DNA of 64,000 nt, taken from positions 124,001 through 188,000 of the forward strand of contig NZ_JANHMQ010000005.1 in the NCBI RefSeq assembly GCF_024609325.1, in the 5' to 3' direction. The notes under the pieces were generated by a model. It had not been told where the DNA came from and did not search any database. It worked only from the letters and a program-made list of their open reading frames with translations. Shown here piece after piece: positions 7,849 through 19,788 of the stretch (position 1 is its first letter; each line of letters opens with the position of its first letter). Source of the DNA: Geothrix fuzhouensis. GTDB taxonomy: Bacteria > Acidobacteriota > Holophagae > Holophagales > Holophagaceae. The position numbers and the translations under genes are program-made.

Positions 7849-9063
7849 ATGCCTCAGCGTGCCGTTCTCCTAGGCCTCGACCTTGGTGCAAGCAAAGTAG
7901 TGGCGGTGGTGGCCGTCCAGGAAGAAGACGGGACGCTGAATGTGACAGGCACCGGCCAGGCCTCGCCCCAGGGCGGGTTCACCCAGGGCCAGATCACCGA
8001 CATGGACCTCTGCACCCGCGCCATCGTGCGGGCGGTGGAAGAGGCCATGAACACGGCCGGGCAGACCAAGGTGGATGGCATCCGCGTGGCCGTGGACGGC
8101 ATCCAATTCAAGGGCGAGAACCTCCGCGATTCCATCACCATCAGCAGCGGCGACAAGATCATCACCGCTTCGGACCGCGACCGCGTGCTGGAGCAGGCCA
8201 CCAACGGCTGCAAGCTGGCCAAGGAAGAGCTCGTCCTCCACCGCATCCCGCAGATGTTCCACATCAAGGGCCAGCGCGACATCCGCAACCCCGTGGGCAT
8301 GTTCGGCGAGTCGCTGGAGGCCGAGGTCCGCATCATCGTCGCGCCCAGCCCCGTCATCATGAACATCAACCTGGCCCTCAAGAACGCGGGCCTGCATGGT
8401 GCCGAGCTGATGTACTCGCCCCTGGCCAGCGCCGAGGCCGTGCTCAGCCGCGAAGACCGCGAGAATGGCGCCGTGGTGGTGGACATCGGCGAACACCTCA
8501 CCCACCTGGGCATCTTCCTGCACGGCACCCTGTTCCACTCGGCGGTCATCCCCATCGGTGGCATGCACTTCACCCGCGATCTGGAGATCACCAAGCACCT
8601 GGGCGGCATCACCGCCTCCGAGCGCATCAAGATCCGCTTCGGCACCGTGCTGCACAGCCATGTGCCCGTCGAGGAATCGGTCGAGCTTGAGGAGGAGGGC
8701 CGGCTGGTCTCCCGCCGGGAGATCGCCGAAGTCCTCCAGGCCCGGGCCGCGGAGCTGCTCAACCTCGTGCTCGCCGAAATGGGCCGCACGGGCCTCATGC
8801 ACGAGATCCACGGCGGCGTGCACCTGGTCGGCGGCGGCGCGCTGCTCACCCACCTTCCCATCCTGGCCCAGACCATCCTGGGCCGTCCCCGGGTGGTGCT
8901 GGGCCGTATCCTCGGCGTCTCCGGCCTGCCCCAGGCCACTGGCAACCCCTACTTCGTGAATGCCCTCGGCGCCGTGAAATCCCTTGCCCGGGACATGAGC
9001 GAAACCCGCGGCAAGCAGGACCGGGGCGATGGCTTCCTCGGCCGTTTCAAGAAGCTCTTCTAG
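7849..9063 (+). CDS. ftsA: Cell division protein FtsA
   Basis: A 404-residue actin-like ATPase that tethers FtsZ to the membrane. The N-terminal phosphate-1 loop reads [16 protein letters not shown], the SHS2 (1c) insert follows, and the second phosphate motif is [16 protein letters not shown]. The adenosine motif is HLVGGGALL near residue 325. The extreme C-terminus, [10 protein letters not shown], is the amphipathic membrane-targeting helix. Upstream AAGGA is a good ribosome-binding site for the ATG at 7849. ftsZ follows at once, giving the conserved ftsQ-ftsA-ftsZ order. Confidence 0.96.
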   Translation: MPQRAVLLGLDLGASKVVAVVAVQEEDGTLNVTGTGQASPQGGFTQGQITDMDLCTRAIVRAVEEAMNTAGQTKVDGIRVAVDGIQFKGENLRDSITISSGDKIITASDRDRVLEQATNGCKLAKEELVLHRIPQMFHIKGQRDIRNPVGMFGESLEAEVRIIVAPSPVIMNINLALKNAGLHGAELMYSPLASAEAVLSREDRENGAVVVDIGEHLTHLGIFLHGTLFHSAVIPIGGMHFTRDLEITKHLGGITASERIKIRFGTVLHSHVPVEESVELEEEGRLVSRREIAEVLQARAAELLNLVLAEMGRTGLMHEIHGGVHLVGGGALLTHLPILAQTILGRPRVVLGRILGVSGLPQATGNPYFVNALGAVKSLARDMSETRGKQDRGDGFLGRFKKLF

Positions 9064-9098
9064 CCATGTCTTCAGCCATAACCCAATCGGGAGTTCCG

Positions 9099-10370
9099 AT
9101 GTCCGAGACCCCCTTCCTGCCCTGCCCCCACAGCCTGCCCGGCGCCAACATCAAGGTGCTCGGCGTGGGCGGCGCGGGCTGCAACGCCATCAACCGCATG
9201 ATTGAGAGCGGCGTGACCGGCGTGCAGTTCATCGCCATGAACACGGACCAGCAGAGCCTCTCCCAAAGCAAGGCCCACCTGAAGCTGCCCCTGGGACCCC
9301 AGAGCAGCCGGGGCCTCGGGGCGGGCGGCAGCGCCGAGCGCGGCGCCGTGGCGGCCGAGGAAAGCCGCGAGGAAGTGCTGGCGGCCCTCCAGGGCGCCGA
9401 CATGATCTTCATCACCGGCGGCATGGGCGGCGGCACGGGCACCGGCGCCGCGCCCGTGCTGGCCAGCTACGCCCGGGAGTTGGGCGCCCTCACCGTCGCC
9501 GTGGTGCTCACGCCGTTCGCCTGGGAGGGCCGCAAGAAGGGTGACCTCGCCCTCGCCGGTCTGGCCAACCTGCGGGACACCGCCGACACCGTCATCGTGG
9601 TCAGCAACGAGCGTCTGAAGACCGTCTGCGATGCCCGCGTCACCATGAAGGAGGCCTTCCGCGTGGCGGACGGCGTGCTCATCCAGGGCGTGCGCGGCAT
9701 CGCCGACCTCATCCTCAAGCCCGGCATCATCAACGGGGATTTCGCGGACGTGGAGGCGGTGCTCCGCAATGGCGGCGAAGCCCTCATCGGCACCGGCGCG
9801 GGCCGCGGCGAAGAGGCCGTCATGGACGCCCTCAAGAAGGCCCTGGCCTGCCCCCTGCTGGAGCGCGCCCAGAACGGTGCGGCGGCCAATGTGATGGTGT
9901 CCATCACCGCCGACTGGGAGGTCATGGAGGCCTCGGCCATTGAGACCGCCATGAACTATCTGCAGGATCACTACAACGGGCGGCCCGACATCAAGGCCTG
10001 CACCGTGGAAGGTGAGGGCATGGAAGATCGGGTGCTCGTCACCGTGCTGGCCAGCGGCTTCGACCAGGAGGAGAAGCTCGAACAGGACCGGCGCCATAGC
10101 CTGCACCTGGGCGGCGCCCTGGGGGGCGCGACCGCGCCGGCGCCGACCGTCGCGGTTCAGCCGATCGATGGCCAGGCCATCCTCGTTCCCGTGAACGGTG
10201 TCAGCGGCCGCGTCTACGGCGAAGTGCCCGCGGGCGAGCAGCAGGGCCCTACGCCCACCCGCCTGCTGCCCCAGGCCCCCACCCCCAGCGGCGAGCTGCC
10301 TGGCGGCAACGACGACCTCCATGTCCCCGCCATCATCCGGCTGGGCCAAGGGCGGCTGCCCATCGAATGA
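9099..10370 (+). CDS. ftsZ: Cell division GTPase FtsZ
   Basis: A 423-residue tubulin-like GTPase that forms the Z-ring. The nucleotide-binding start is [17 protein letters not shown], the tubulin signature GGGTGTG lies near residue 110, and the T7 synergy loop region ([11 protein letters not shown]) carries the catalytic acidic residues. A variable linker follows from about residue 320. The C-terminal peptide ends [15 protein letters not shown], matching the conserved partner-binding tail that contacts FtsA. The ATG at 9099 is chosen because CGGGAG lies just upstream; an in-frame ATG at 9066 immediately after ftsA lacks a clear ribosome-binding site. Confidence 0.97.
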   Translation: MSETPFLPCPHSLPGANIKVLGVGGAGCNAINRMIESGVTGVQFIAMNTDQQSLSQSKAHLKLPLGPQSSRGLGAGGSAERGAVAAEESREEVLAALQGADMIFITGGMGGGTGTGAAPVLASYARELGALTVAVVLTPFAWEGRKKGDLALAGLANLRDTADTVIVVSNERLKTVCDARVTMKEAFRVADGVLIQGVRGIADLILKPGIINGDFADVEAVLRNGGEALIGTGAGRGEEAVMDALKKALACPLLERAQNGAAANVMVSITADWEVMEASAIETAMNYLQDHYNGRPDIKACTVEGEGMEDRVLVTVLASGFDQEEKLEQDRRHSLHLGGALGGATAPAPTVAVQPIDGQAILVPVNGVSGRVYGEVPAGEQQGPTPTRLLPQAPTPSGELPGGNDDLHVPAIIRLGQGRLPIE

Positions 10371-10541
10371 CCGCGCGGCCGCCCATCCGGGGCCGCATCC
10401 ACTGAGAGTGTTTCTCAGGATCCTGTGTTCCCGCGCGTTGGCATGTGCTGATCTCGAATTCCGCTCGGATTCGATGCCTGCGCGGGGCTAAGGTTAGGGG
10501 AATCGGCCCGGTCGTCTTGCGCCGGCCCCGCGGACCTGCCC

Positions 10542-13136
10542 GTGATCCCGACTGCCGCACCTCGAACGCATCGACCTTCCAGCCTCGATCTGGGCGGCTT
10601 CGCGGGCCTCTCTGAAGAGGACGCGCAGCGTCGCCTGGAACGCGAAGGTCCCAATGAACTGCCCGCCCGCGACCGGCGAGGCCTCCTGGCCATCGCCTGG
10701 GAGGTGGTCCGGGAGCCCATGTTCCTCATGCTGGTGGCGGCCGGGACGCTCTACCTGCTGATGGGGGAGCCGCAGGATGCCCTGATGCTCCTGGGCTTCG
10801 TCGTCGTGGTCATGGCCATCACCATCGTCCAGGAGCGGCGGACGGAGCACGCCCTGGAGGCCCTGCGCGACCTCTCCAGTCCGCGGGCCCTGGTGATCCG
10901 CAGTGGCCAGCAGCGCCGCATCCCGGGCCGCGAGGTGGTGCCCGGGGACCTGCTGATCCTGGTCGAGGGCGACCGGGTGCCGGCGGACGCGCTTCTCCGG
11001 GCGGGCATCAACCTGTCCGTAGACGAGTCGCTCCTCACCGGGGAGTCCGTGCCCGTGCGCAAGGCTCCGTCCACCCAGGCCCAGTCCCTGGAAGCGCCGG
11101 GCGGGGATGACCTCCCCTCCGTCTTCTCCGGCACCCTGGTGACCGCGGGCCAGGGTGTGGCCGAGGTCCTGGGCACGGGCCTTCACACGGAACTCGGCAA
11201 GATCGGCAAGGCCCTGCAGCAGGTGGAACCGGAATCCACGTTCCTCCAGCGGGAGACGGGCCGGCTGGTGCGCACGTTCGCCGTAGTCAGCCTGGTCGCC
11301 TGCACCGTGGTCGTGGTCCTCTACCCCCTGACCCGAGGTGGTGGGGCCCAGGTGTGGAAGGAAGGCCTGCTGGCGGGCATCGCCCTCGCCATGGCCACGC
11401 TCCCCGAGGAATTCCCGGTGGTGCTCACGGTCTTCATGGCGCTGGGCGCCTGGCGCATCTCCCGCAGCCGCGTGCTCACCCGGCGCATGCCCGCCATCGA
11501 GACCCTGGGCGCGGCCACGGTCCTCTGCGTGGACAAGACCGGGACCTTGACCCTCAACCAGATGACCCTCAAACGGCTGGAGGTGGAGGGCCATTCCCAG
11601 GATCTGGCCCTGCTCGGATCCGAGCTGCCCGAGCCGGTCCACGAGCTCATGGAATACGCCATCCTGGCCAGCAAGCGGGATCCCTTCGATCCCATGGAGC
11701 GGGCCCTCCACAGCGCCGGGGAACGGTGGCTGATGGCCACGGAGCACCTGCATCCGGACTGGTCCCTGGCCAAGGAGTACCCCCTCGCGCCGGACCTCCT
11801 GGCGGTCACCCATGCGTGGAACTGCGGTGATGACCAGATCGTCGTCGCCACCAAGGGAGCCCCCGAAGCCGTCGTGGACCTCTGCCACCTGCCCCCGGAC
11901 CGCCAAACCCAGGTGGACGCGCGCGTGGCAGAGCTGGCTTCCCAGGGCCTGCGGGTCCTCGGCGTCGCCCGGGGTCACTACCGCACGAAGGACCTCCCCG
12001 AGGAGCATCACGACCTGGACCTGGAATTCCTGGGCCTGCTGGGACTGGAGGATCCCGTGCGCCCCACCGTCCCTGCCGCGGTGGCGGAATGCCATGCGGC
12101 GGGCATCCGCGTGGTGATGATCACCGGCGATTACCCTCTGACCGCTGAAAGCATCGCCCGGCAGGCGGGGATCGCCCACCCCGAGCAGGTGCTCACTGGG
12201 CCCGAGCTGAACCAATTGAGTGATGCGGACCTCGCAGAGCGGATCCGGGCGGTGAATGTCTTCGCCCGGGTGGTCCCCGAGCAGAAGCTGCGCCTCGTCA
12301 CCGCCCTCAAGGCCAACCGCGAGGTGGTGGCCATGACGGGCGACGGCGTGAACGACGCGCCAGCCCTCAAGGCCGCCCACATCGGCATCGCCATGGGCGG
12401 CCGCGGCACGGACGTGGCCCGGGAAGCCGCCGCCCTGGTGCTGCTGGATGACGATTTCTCCTCCATCGTGGCCGCCGTCAAGCTGGGGCGGCGCATCTTC
12501 GACAACATCCGCAAGGCCGTGGCCTTCATCCTGGCCGTGCACATCCCCATCGCCGGACTGTCCCTGCTGCCGGTGTTCTTCTCAGGCTGGCCCCTGCTGC
12601 TGCTGCCCGTCCACATCGTCTTCCTGGAACTGGTGATCGACCCGTCCTGCTCGCTGATCTTCGAGGCGGAGCAGGCCGAAGCGGATGTCATGCAACGGCC
12701 GCCCAGGGATCCGCAGGAGCCGCTCTTCAGCTTGAAGGCCACCGGCCTGGCCCTGCTCCAGGGGATCACGGCTCTGGCCGCCTGCCTGGCGGTCTACCTC
12801 TGGGCCCGGCCCAGTCACGGGCACGATGTGGCCCGGGCCCTGACCTTCGCGGCCCTGGTGACGTCCTTCCTCGCCATCATCCTGGCCAACCGCTCTTGGA
12901 CCCTGAGCATCCTCGGCAGCCTGAGGAACCCCAACCCCGCGCTCTGGTGGGTGCTGGGCGGTACGGTGACGTGCCTCGCGCTGGTGCTGACCTGGCCCGT
13001 GGCCCAGCGCCTCTTCCACTTCGCCTCGGTGCAGGGCCTGGATCTGCTGCTGGCCTGCGCCGCGGGCTTCGCCAGCATCCTCTGGTTCGAGGCCTTCAAG
13101 GTCCTGCGCCATCGGCGGATTCCAGCCGGAGGTTGA
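10542..13136 (+). CDS. Cation-translocating P-type ATPase
   Basis: An 864-residue P-type pump starting at GTG. Motifs in order: the cation-ATPase N-domain (GLSEEDAQRRL), LLTGESVP near 163, TLPEEFPVVLT in the fourth membrane helix, the phosphorylated Asp331 in DKTGTLTLNQ, TGDYPLT, and the hinge MTGDGVNDAP near 600. The membrane helices after the hinge include LELVIDPSCS. The overall form is P2-like (calcium- or related-cation type), but the PEEFP helix differs from the classic calcium PEGLP motif, so the transported ion is uncertain. The next gene starts 3 bases after its stop. Confidence 0.9.
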   Translation: MIPTAAPRTHRPSSLDLGGFAGLSEEDAQRRLEREGPNELPARDRRGLLAIAWEVVREPMFLMLVAAGTLYLLMGEPQDALMLLGFVVVVMAITIVQERRTEHALEALRDLSSPRALVIRSGQQRRIPGREVVPGDLLILVEGDRVPADALLRAGINLSVDESLLTGESVPVRKAPSTQAQSLEAPGGDDLPSVFSGTLVTAGQGVAEVLGTGLHTELGKIGKALQQVEPESTFLQRETGRLVRTFAVVSLVACTVVVVLYPLTRGGGAQVWKEGLLAGIALAMATLPEEFPVVLTVFMALGAWRISRSRVLTRRMPAIETLGAATVLCVDKTGTLTLNQMTLKRLEVEGHSQDLALLGSELPEPVHELMEYAILASKRDPFDPMERALHSAGERWLMATEHLHPDWSLAKEYPLAPDLLAVTHAWNCGDDQIVVATKGAPEAVVDLCHLPPDRQTQVDARVAELASQGLRVLGVARGHYRTKDLPEEHHDLDLEFLGLLGLEDPVRPTVPAAVAECHAAGIRVVMITGDYPLTAESIARQAGIAHPEQVLTGPELNQLSDADLAERIRAVNVFARVVPEQKLRLVTALKANREVVAMTGDGVNDAPALKAAHIGIAMGGRGTDVAREAAALVLLDDDFSSIVAAVKLGRRIFDNIRKAVAFILAVHIPIAGLSLLPVFFSGWPLLLLPVHIVFLELVIDPSCSLIFEAEQAEADVMQRPPRDPQEPLFSLKATGLALLQGITALAACLAVYLWARPSHGHDVARALTFAALVTSFLAIILANRSWTLSILGSLRNPNPALWWVLGGTVTCLALVLTWPVAQRLFHFASVQGLDLLLACAAGFASILWFEAFKVLRHRRIPAGG

Positions 13137-13139
13137 GCG

Positions 13140-14279
13140 TTGTTCATCGGCCTCCTCCTTCTGGTCTCGGCCCTGGTGCTGGCCTACGTGGCCTGGCGCA
13201 CCGCCTCGGTTCCCTGGTTCGCACACGGGTCGCGGCAGCGTCTCAAGGCCACCTTCGCGGGGGACTGGGTCCTGATGGTCGCCGGGGGGATCCTGGGACA
13301 TGAGGCCGCCTTCCCCGGCGCGGGCTGGGTGGCCCTCGCGGGCATGACCCTGCTGGGCCTCCTCTTTTTCGCCTGCGTCAGCCTCCTGGCCGTGGATCTG
13401 GCCACGGGGTTCGGCCTGTGGTTCCGCGCCGCGGCGCCCCGCCTGCGCGGCTGGGCCCTCCTGGCCAGCCTCGGCTTGGCCGGCCTCGCGACCGTCCAGG
13501 GCCTGCGCCCGCCTGAAGTCGTGGCCTACGAGGTAGGCCTGCGCGGCCTGCCACCGGAGCGGGACGGCCTCGTGGTGGCGGCCCTGTCGGACCTCCATGT
13601 GGGCGCCATCCTGGGGCCGGGCTGGCTGGTGGCCCGGGTGGCGCAGGTCCAGGCCCTGAAGCCCGACCTGGTGGTGCTCCTCGGCGACACCTTCGAAGGC
13701 CACGGCCGGCCCGACCCCCGCTCGATCCAGGCCCTGGGCGGTCTGCAGGCCCCCCTGGGCGTCTGGGGGGTGGATGGGAACCACGAGCACTACGGGGTCA
13801 CCGGGGCTCCCCTGGAAGCGGCGGGGGTGCGGGTCCTCCGGAACGACGTCGCCAGCCCCGTGCCCGGCCTGGTCCTGGCTGGCCGGGCGGATGCCGGCCG
13901 GAGCCTCCGCCAAGCCGCCTGGTCCATTCCCCGGGACCGCCCGGCCGGCGCCCTGGTGCTGCTGTCCCACCGGCCCACCCGGCTGGCACTGGCGGCGAAC
14001 TCGGGCGTGGGGCTCATGCTCTCGGGCCACACGCATGCCGGCCAGATCTGGCCCTTCGGAACCCTCGTGGCGAGGGTCTATCGCACCCTGGCCGGACGGG
14101 CCCAGGTGGGGGACATGACCCTGATCGTCAGCCGCGGCACCGGCACCTGGGGCCCGCGCATGCGACTGTGGCGGCGGGGCGAGATCAGCCTGATCCGGCT
14201 GCGGTCGGCGGGGCAAGCCGCCCCGAGGGAAGGAACCACCCTGGAGACACCGAGCGCGAAGGGAAGACACGGAGAATAG
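13140..14279 (+). CDS. Membrane-anchored metallophosphoesterase (calcineurin-like)
   Basis: A 379-residue protein starting at TTG. Four hydrophobic helices cover roughly residues 1-125, followed by a calcineurin-like phosphoesterase domain: SDLHVG, LLGDTFEG, GNHEHYG and LSGHTHAGQIWP supply the two-metal ligands. This matches the YkuE-like group, some members of which cleave lipid substrates. The gene starts 3 bases after the ATPase stop, so the two are co-transcribed. The last ~18 residues (TTLETPSAKGRHGE and neighbours) are encoded by repeat-like DNA (GGAGACACCGAG, GAAGACACGGAG) and probably are not ancestral protein. Confidence 0.85.
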   Translation: MFIGLLLLVSALVLAYVAWRTASVPWFAHGSRQRLKATFAGDWVLMVAGGILGHEAAFPGAGWVALAGMTLLGLLFFACVSLLAVDLATGFGLWFRAAAPRLRGWALLASLGLAGLATVQGLRPPEVVAYEVGLRGLPPERDGLVVAALSDLHVGAILGPGWLVARVAQVQALKPDLVVLLGDTFEGHGRPDPRSIQALGGLQAPLGVWGVDGNHEHYGVTGAPLEAAGVRVLRNDVASPVPGLVLAGRADAGRSLRQAAWSIPRDRPAGALVLLSHRPTRLALAANSGVGLMLSGHTHAGQIWPFGTLVARVYRTLAGRAQVGDMTLIVSRGTGTWGPRMRLWRRGEISLIRLRSAGQAAPREGTTLETPSAKGRHGE

Positions 14280-14284
14280 CCTGT

Positions 14285-14810
14285 CGCCACCGATTTCGCC
14301 GATGGCGGTGATGGCGCCCTGGAAGTCCCTCGCCTGGGCCGGCCGAGGGCCGCTTCCGGCTGCGCCGGAAGTCGCGGGGGGGGGGCCCGGGGGGGGCCAC
14401 CCCCGGGGGGGGCGGGCAAGGGCCCCCCCCCGGGGGCCCCACTGCGCTGGGACAGAGCCCGTTCTTCATCCTTTCGATCACTGGAATCACTAAACTTGCT
14501 TATCGGCGAGCCTCAGCCTGAAAGTCTGAAACCGCAGAGGTCGCAGATGGGCGCAGAAAAGGCGTCCATCTGCGGAGATTTGCGGAGGAGCCGAGGAAAG
14601 CGGAGGAAAGGACCATGCACCTGGCGCTCCAGCCAGGACATCCGGGCCTCCGGCCCCAGGTCGCGCTTCGCACCGCCCGCAGAGGGTGTCCGCAGTGAGC
14701 CCGGCTCCTTCTGCGCCCTCTGTATGCGCCCAACGGGCGCTTCTGTGCCTTCTGTGTTCCTGCTTTTCTGGCTGAGATACGCCGATAATCAGATCACTGA
14801 AATCGGTGGC
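14285..14810. repeat. Hairpin repeat, copy A, split by a nested element
   Basis: The left part (14285-14494) aligns with copies at 41373-41569 and 45172-45377: a GCCACCGATT end, the stem CTTCCGGC-TGC-GCCGGAAG, a very G/C-rich long hairpin, then GGAATCACT. The other end, ATCACTGAAATCGGTGGC, appears only at 14793-14810. Between them lies a separate element (14501-14787). The G and C runs of up to ten bases in the hairpin differ from the other copies. This accounts for most of the 576-base gap between the metallophosphoesterase and aat; no gene is visible there. Confidence 0.7.
14501..14787. mobile_element. Small non-coding inserted element with terminal inverted repeats
   Basis: Left end TATCGGCG-AGC-CTCAGCC-TGAAAG pairs with right end CTTTTCTGGCTGAGATACGC followed by CGATA, giving terminal inverted repeats of about 20 bases. 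ATCACT occurs on both sides (14486 and 14793), consistent with duplication of the target inside repeat copy A. The interior is rich in CGCAGAG-type words on the left and CTCTGTG-type words on the right. It encodes no transposase, so it looks like a MITE-like passenger. Confidence 0.55.
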
Positions 14811-14855
14811 CAAAAAAGGCTCTTTGCTTTTTTAAGGCAAGTGGCTCGTAGACGT

Positions 14856-15523
14856 TCACACCGGCTCGGCCGACCAGCTCCCACTCCGTTCTGGCCAGCG
14901 CAGGGCCTCAGCCAGTTCTTCCAGGAACAGGGCGCGGGGCACGACCTGGAAGCCGTAGCCGGTCAGGCCCTCGTGGGGCAACTGGCCGTCGATCATCGAG
15001 AAACCCCAGGTCTGAAGCCGGACGTCCAGGGCCGCCAAGGCAGCGCGGCTGGCTTCGGGCTCTAGGCTGAACATGCTCTCGCCGAAGAAGGCCCGGCCCA
15101 GCGACACGCCGTAGAGGCCGCCCTGCAGCTCGCCGTCCCGCCAGGCCTCCACGCTGTGGGCATGGCCCGCGCGGTGCAGCGCGACGTAGGCCTCCCGCAT
15201 CTCCGGCGTGATCCAGGTGCCGTCCTGACCCAGGCGCGGCACGGCGGAGCAGTGCCCGATGATCTCCACGAAGGCCGTGTCGAAGCGGATCTCGAAGGGG
15301 CGGTGGCGCAGGCTCCGGCGGGTGCGGGCCGACAGGTGCAGGTGGCCGGGGCGCAGCAGGGCCCGCTCCGGCGGCGACCACCAGAGGAGAGGATCACCCT
15401 CGCCGTACCAGGGGAAGATGCCGCTGCGGTAGGCCAGCAGAAGGCGCTCCACGCTGAGGTCGCCACCAATGGCCAGCAGGCCGTCCTCCGCCAGCTCCGG
15501 GTCCGGAAAGAGCAGGCGCTCCG

Positions 15524-15542
<19 letters not shown>
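14856..15542 (-). CDS. aat: Leucyl/phenylalanyl-tRNA-protein transferase
   Basis: A 228-residue enzyme that adds Leu or Phe to N-terminal Arg/Lys of proteins, creating an N-degron. Family motifs are clear: DGLLAIGGDLSVERLLLAYR, then SGIFPWYGEGDPLLWWSPP, later GLYGVSLGRAFFGESMFS and DGQLPHEGLTGYG. The GTG at 15542 is the likely start; it overlaps the end of clpA by 19 bases, and the open frame further upstream is just antisense-frame noise inside clpA. The transferase creates signals that ClpS recognises and ClpA unfolds, so clpS-clpA-aat is a functional unit. Confidence 0.93.
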
Positions 15543-17779
<2,237 letters not shown>

Positions 17780-17805
17780 GGAGATCCCCAGAAAAGGACA
17801 ACTGA

Positions 17806-17917
17806 TCACCACCAAGACACCAGAATTCGGTTTGTCTCGCGTCTCCGTTACGCGGATACCGAGAAGACACCAAGAACTGTCTTTTCTTTTCTTGGTGCCT
17901 TGGTGTCTGGGTGGTGA
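17806..17917. repeat. Inverted repeat between clpS and clpA
   Basis: TCACCACCAAGACACCA at 17806-17822 faces TGGTGTCTGGGTGGTGA at 17901-17917: 16 of 17 positions pair. Inside are further CACCAAG and CTTGGTG words, so the whole 112-base block can fold on itself. It fills most of the 155-base gap between clpS and clpA. The word CACCAAGACACCAAG is typical of short dispersed repeats of some bacterial genomes. It might separate or process the clpS-clpA transcript. Confidence 0.7.
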
Positions 17918-17934
17918 GTATTTCTTCTTTCTGC

Positions 17935-18252
17935 TCAGGCATCTTCCGCCTCCACGGTCAGCAGCAGGGGGAAGCCTTCGCGTTCGGCCAGCTGGCGGCC
18001 ACGCTCGGCGCGGGTCTCGGCCACGTCCTTGGTGTAGACGCCCGCCACGCCCACGCCCGCCTTGTGGACGGCCAGCATGATGACCGTGGCTTCGGGCTCG
18101 GCCTTGCGGAAGACCGTCTTCAGCAGCCACACCACGAACTCCTGCGTGGTGTAGTCATCGTTGTGGAGGAGCACCTTCCACAGGCCGGGCTCTTTCACCT
18201 TCGCCCGCTGGCGGGTGAGGACCTGGCCCGCCTCCTTCGACTGCCTGGCCAT
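17935..18252 (-). CDS. clpS: ATP-dependent Clp protease adaptor ClpS
   Basis: A 105-residue adaptor that binds N-degron residues and delivers proteins to ClpA. The core reads LWKVLLHNDDYTTQEFVVWL with the conserved NDD(Y)T substrate-pocket motif, followed by ATVIMLAVHKAGVGVAGVYT (His and Gly of the ClpA-contact face) and KDVAETRAE. The N-terminal ~25 residues are flexible and basic. It is the first gene of clpS-clpA-aat on this strand. Confidence 0.95.
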   Translation of the reverse strand: MARQSKEAGQVLTRQRAKVKEPGLWKVLLHNDDYTTQEFVVWLLKTVFRKAEPEATVIMLAVHKAGVGVAGVYTKDVAETRAERGRQLAEREGFPLLLTVEAEDA

Positions 18253-18303
18253 GGATGACCCCTCCGGGGCATCAGGATAGCGGGTCCATTGCGGGAAGGA
18301 CCG

Positions 18304-19752
18304 TCAGGAGGGTCCCGAGCCCAATTTCCGATGAGCCAGCCTTGCGCCCACTCCTAGGTGGGAACTGGGCACGCCATGGATCGCCCACACCCAATCTCCC
18401 TCTCGTATGGCATCTTTGCCATGGCCGATCTGGCCCCCTTCGTCCGTCCCATTCCAGCCAAGGCTGTAGAGGACATAGCCCCCATCTTGCGTTCGCCGAT
18501 AATGCAGAGGGTTCCCACCAATCACATCGGAAGGGATGTGGGTTCCGATCTCAGCAAGCTGTTCGGGAAAGGCGTGTCTGGCCCGGCGATATCGCTCCAG
18601 TTCGCAGGCGATCCAGGCATGAGCGAAATCCATTTGAAAGCGGGCTGCCCGTATATTTTGAGCGGCCAGAGCCGGGCCCAAATCTGACACGAGGAAGGTA
18701 TACGGGTTACTGCCACTTTTGGAATGGACCATCAGCGCGGCTTCCTGCCGCCGCGGATCAATGCGGTGGGCAGCGATTTCCAGTGGATCAGAGACGATCT
18801 CCTGAATGCCGCGGGACCCCCGCACTGCGTTCTGCAAGATCCAGCCCCGCGGAATGGCCAGGTGGCGGAGGAACGCCATCACATGGCCAGGGCGGCTGGA
18901 CCCATCAAGAGAAGAATTAGGATACGGGGTCCACGCCCAAGGCGCTTCCCCAGCCACCTGTAACCAGAGTGCGCTCATGCCAGCCTGCTCCAATCGCCAG
19001 CTCCTGTCCAGGGAGGCGAGGAAGTCCGTTTTCGCCAGCATCTCCTGTAGTTCGGCAAGCTGCGGGTCGGTCCAGGCGTGCGCATCCATCCCTTCCCAGA
19101 TGGGCTGAAGCGCGAGGTTGGCCAAAGCCATATGCAGAAGCTGACAAAGCAGAATGGGTTCCCTTTCGAAATGGTTGGCCATCCTCAGAAGGGTGGTTAC
19201 ATCCTGGAAAGCCGCCTCGTTCCGTCCGTCCCGCAGGGCTGCAAGGGCCCGAAACTGCAGCATCCGCCCTGCCGCCCGGAAGCCGGACAAGTTCGGTACC
19301 TGCAGGTCGTCGGGGAAATGCGCATAGTCGATCGCCAGTCGGCAGCCTGGCCTCGCGGCCGCCATTCCGACCTCATCAAGGACCTTCTGATAGGACCCCA
19401 AGCCTTTCGGCACATCCCCGCCCGGGAAAGCCGCAGCGTAGGCTTCCAGATCCATGTGCCTCGCTTCCCGCCAGTCGGCCTTCCAATCCGGCCAATTGGC
19501 CGGAAGCGTCAGAAGGGGATGAGTCCCCTGGATGGCGGCGGCAATGCGAGGGATTGCGGCGAAATTCTCGTCATCCGGAACCGCCGGAGGGACATAGCTG
19601 GTGCGGTCGAAACGATAGCCCTCAGCTTCCTGTTCCTTCTGCCAAGCCGCCCAAGCCCGGTTCCCTCGCCAGTTCTCTACGACATGGAAAAGCACGAGGA
19701 GGGCCAGAAGGCCGCCAAGAGCATACAGGGTCCGTCGCATTAGGGTTTTCAT
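18304..19752 (-). CDS. Membrane-anchored protein of unknown function
   Basis: A 482-residue protein. After a basic start (MKTLMRRTLY) one hydrophobic helix spans about residues 9-25, so most of the protein is probably outside the cytoplasm. The rest is helical with no catalytic motif I recognise. Near the C-terminus is NPLHYRRTQDGGYVLYSLGW followed by NGTDEGG. That motif is common in uncharacterised proteins of Planctomycetes, Verrucomicrobia and Acidobacteria. It lies just downstream of an ECF sigma/anti-sigma pair, and its upstream region shares a TGTAACC-N15-GGTA pattern with the sigma gene, so it is probably a target of that sigma factor. Confidence 0.75.
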   Translation of the reverse strand: MKTLMRRTLYALGGLLALLVLFHVVENWRGNRAWAAWQKEQEAEGYRFDRTSYVPPAVPDDENFAAIPRIAAAIQGTHPLLTLPANWPDWKADWREARHMDLEAYAAAFPGGDVPKGLGSYQKVLDEVGMAAARPGCRLAIDYAHFPDDLQVPNLSGFRAAGRMLQFRALAALRDGRNEAAFQDVTTLLRMANHFEREPILLCQLLHMALANLALQPIWEGMDAHAWTDPQLAELQEMLAKTDFLASLDRSWRLEQAGMSALWLQVAGEAPWAWTPYPNSSLDGSSRPGHVMAFLRHLAIPRGWILQNAVRGSRGIQEIVSDPLEIAAHRIDPRRQEAALMVHSKSGSNPYTFLVSDLGPALAAQNIRAARFQMDFAHAWIACELERYRRARHAFPEQLAEIGTHIPSDVIGGNPLHYRRTQDGGYVLYSLGWNGTDEGGQIGHGKDAIREGDWVWAIHGVPSSHLGVGARLAHRKLGSGPS

Positions 19753-19788
19753 GGGGGCTCCAAGAAATGAGTCGTTCTTTTCAGTGAA

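Noticed and set aside
10494-12542. A 682-codon minus-strand frame opposite the P-type ATPase
   Set aside because: His/Gln/Gly-rich antisense composition; the plus strand carries all P-type ATPase motifs.
14380-14450. Long G and C runs considered as phase-variation tracts
   Set aside because: They lie in the hairpin of a non-coding repeat, not in or just before a gene.
14285-14810. Repeat zone read as a CRISPR array
   Set aside because: There are no regularly spaced direct repeats with unique spacers; the structure is inverted repeats with a nested element.
17780-18130. Extension of clpA upstream to 18130
   Set aside because: The extra 117 codons run through the inverted repeat and part of clpS; MSPESPS at 17779 fits the ClpA N-domain.
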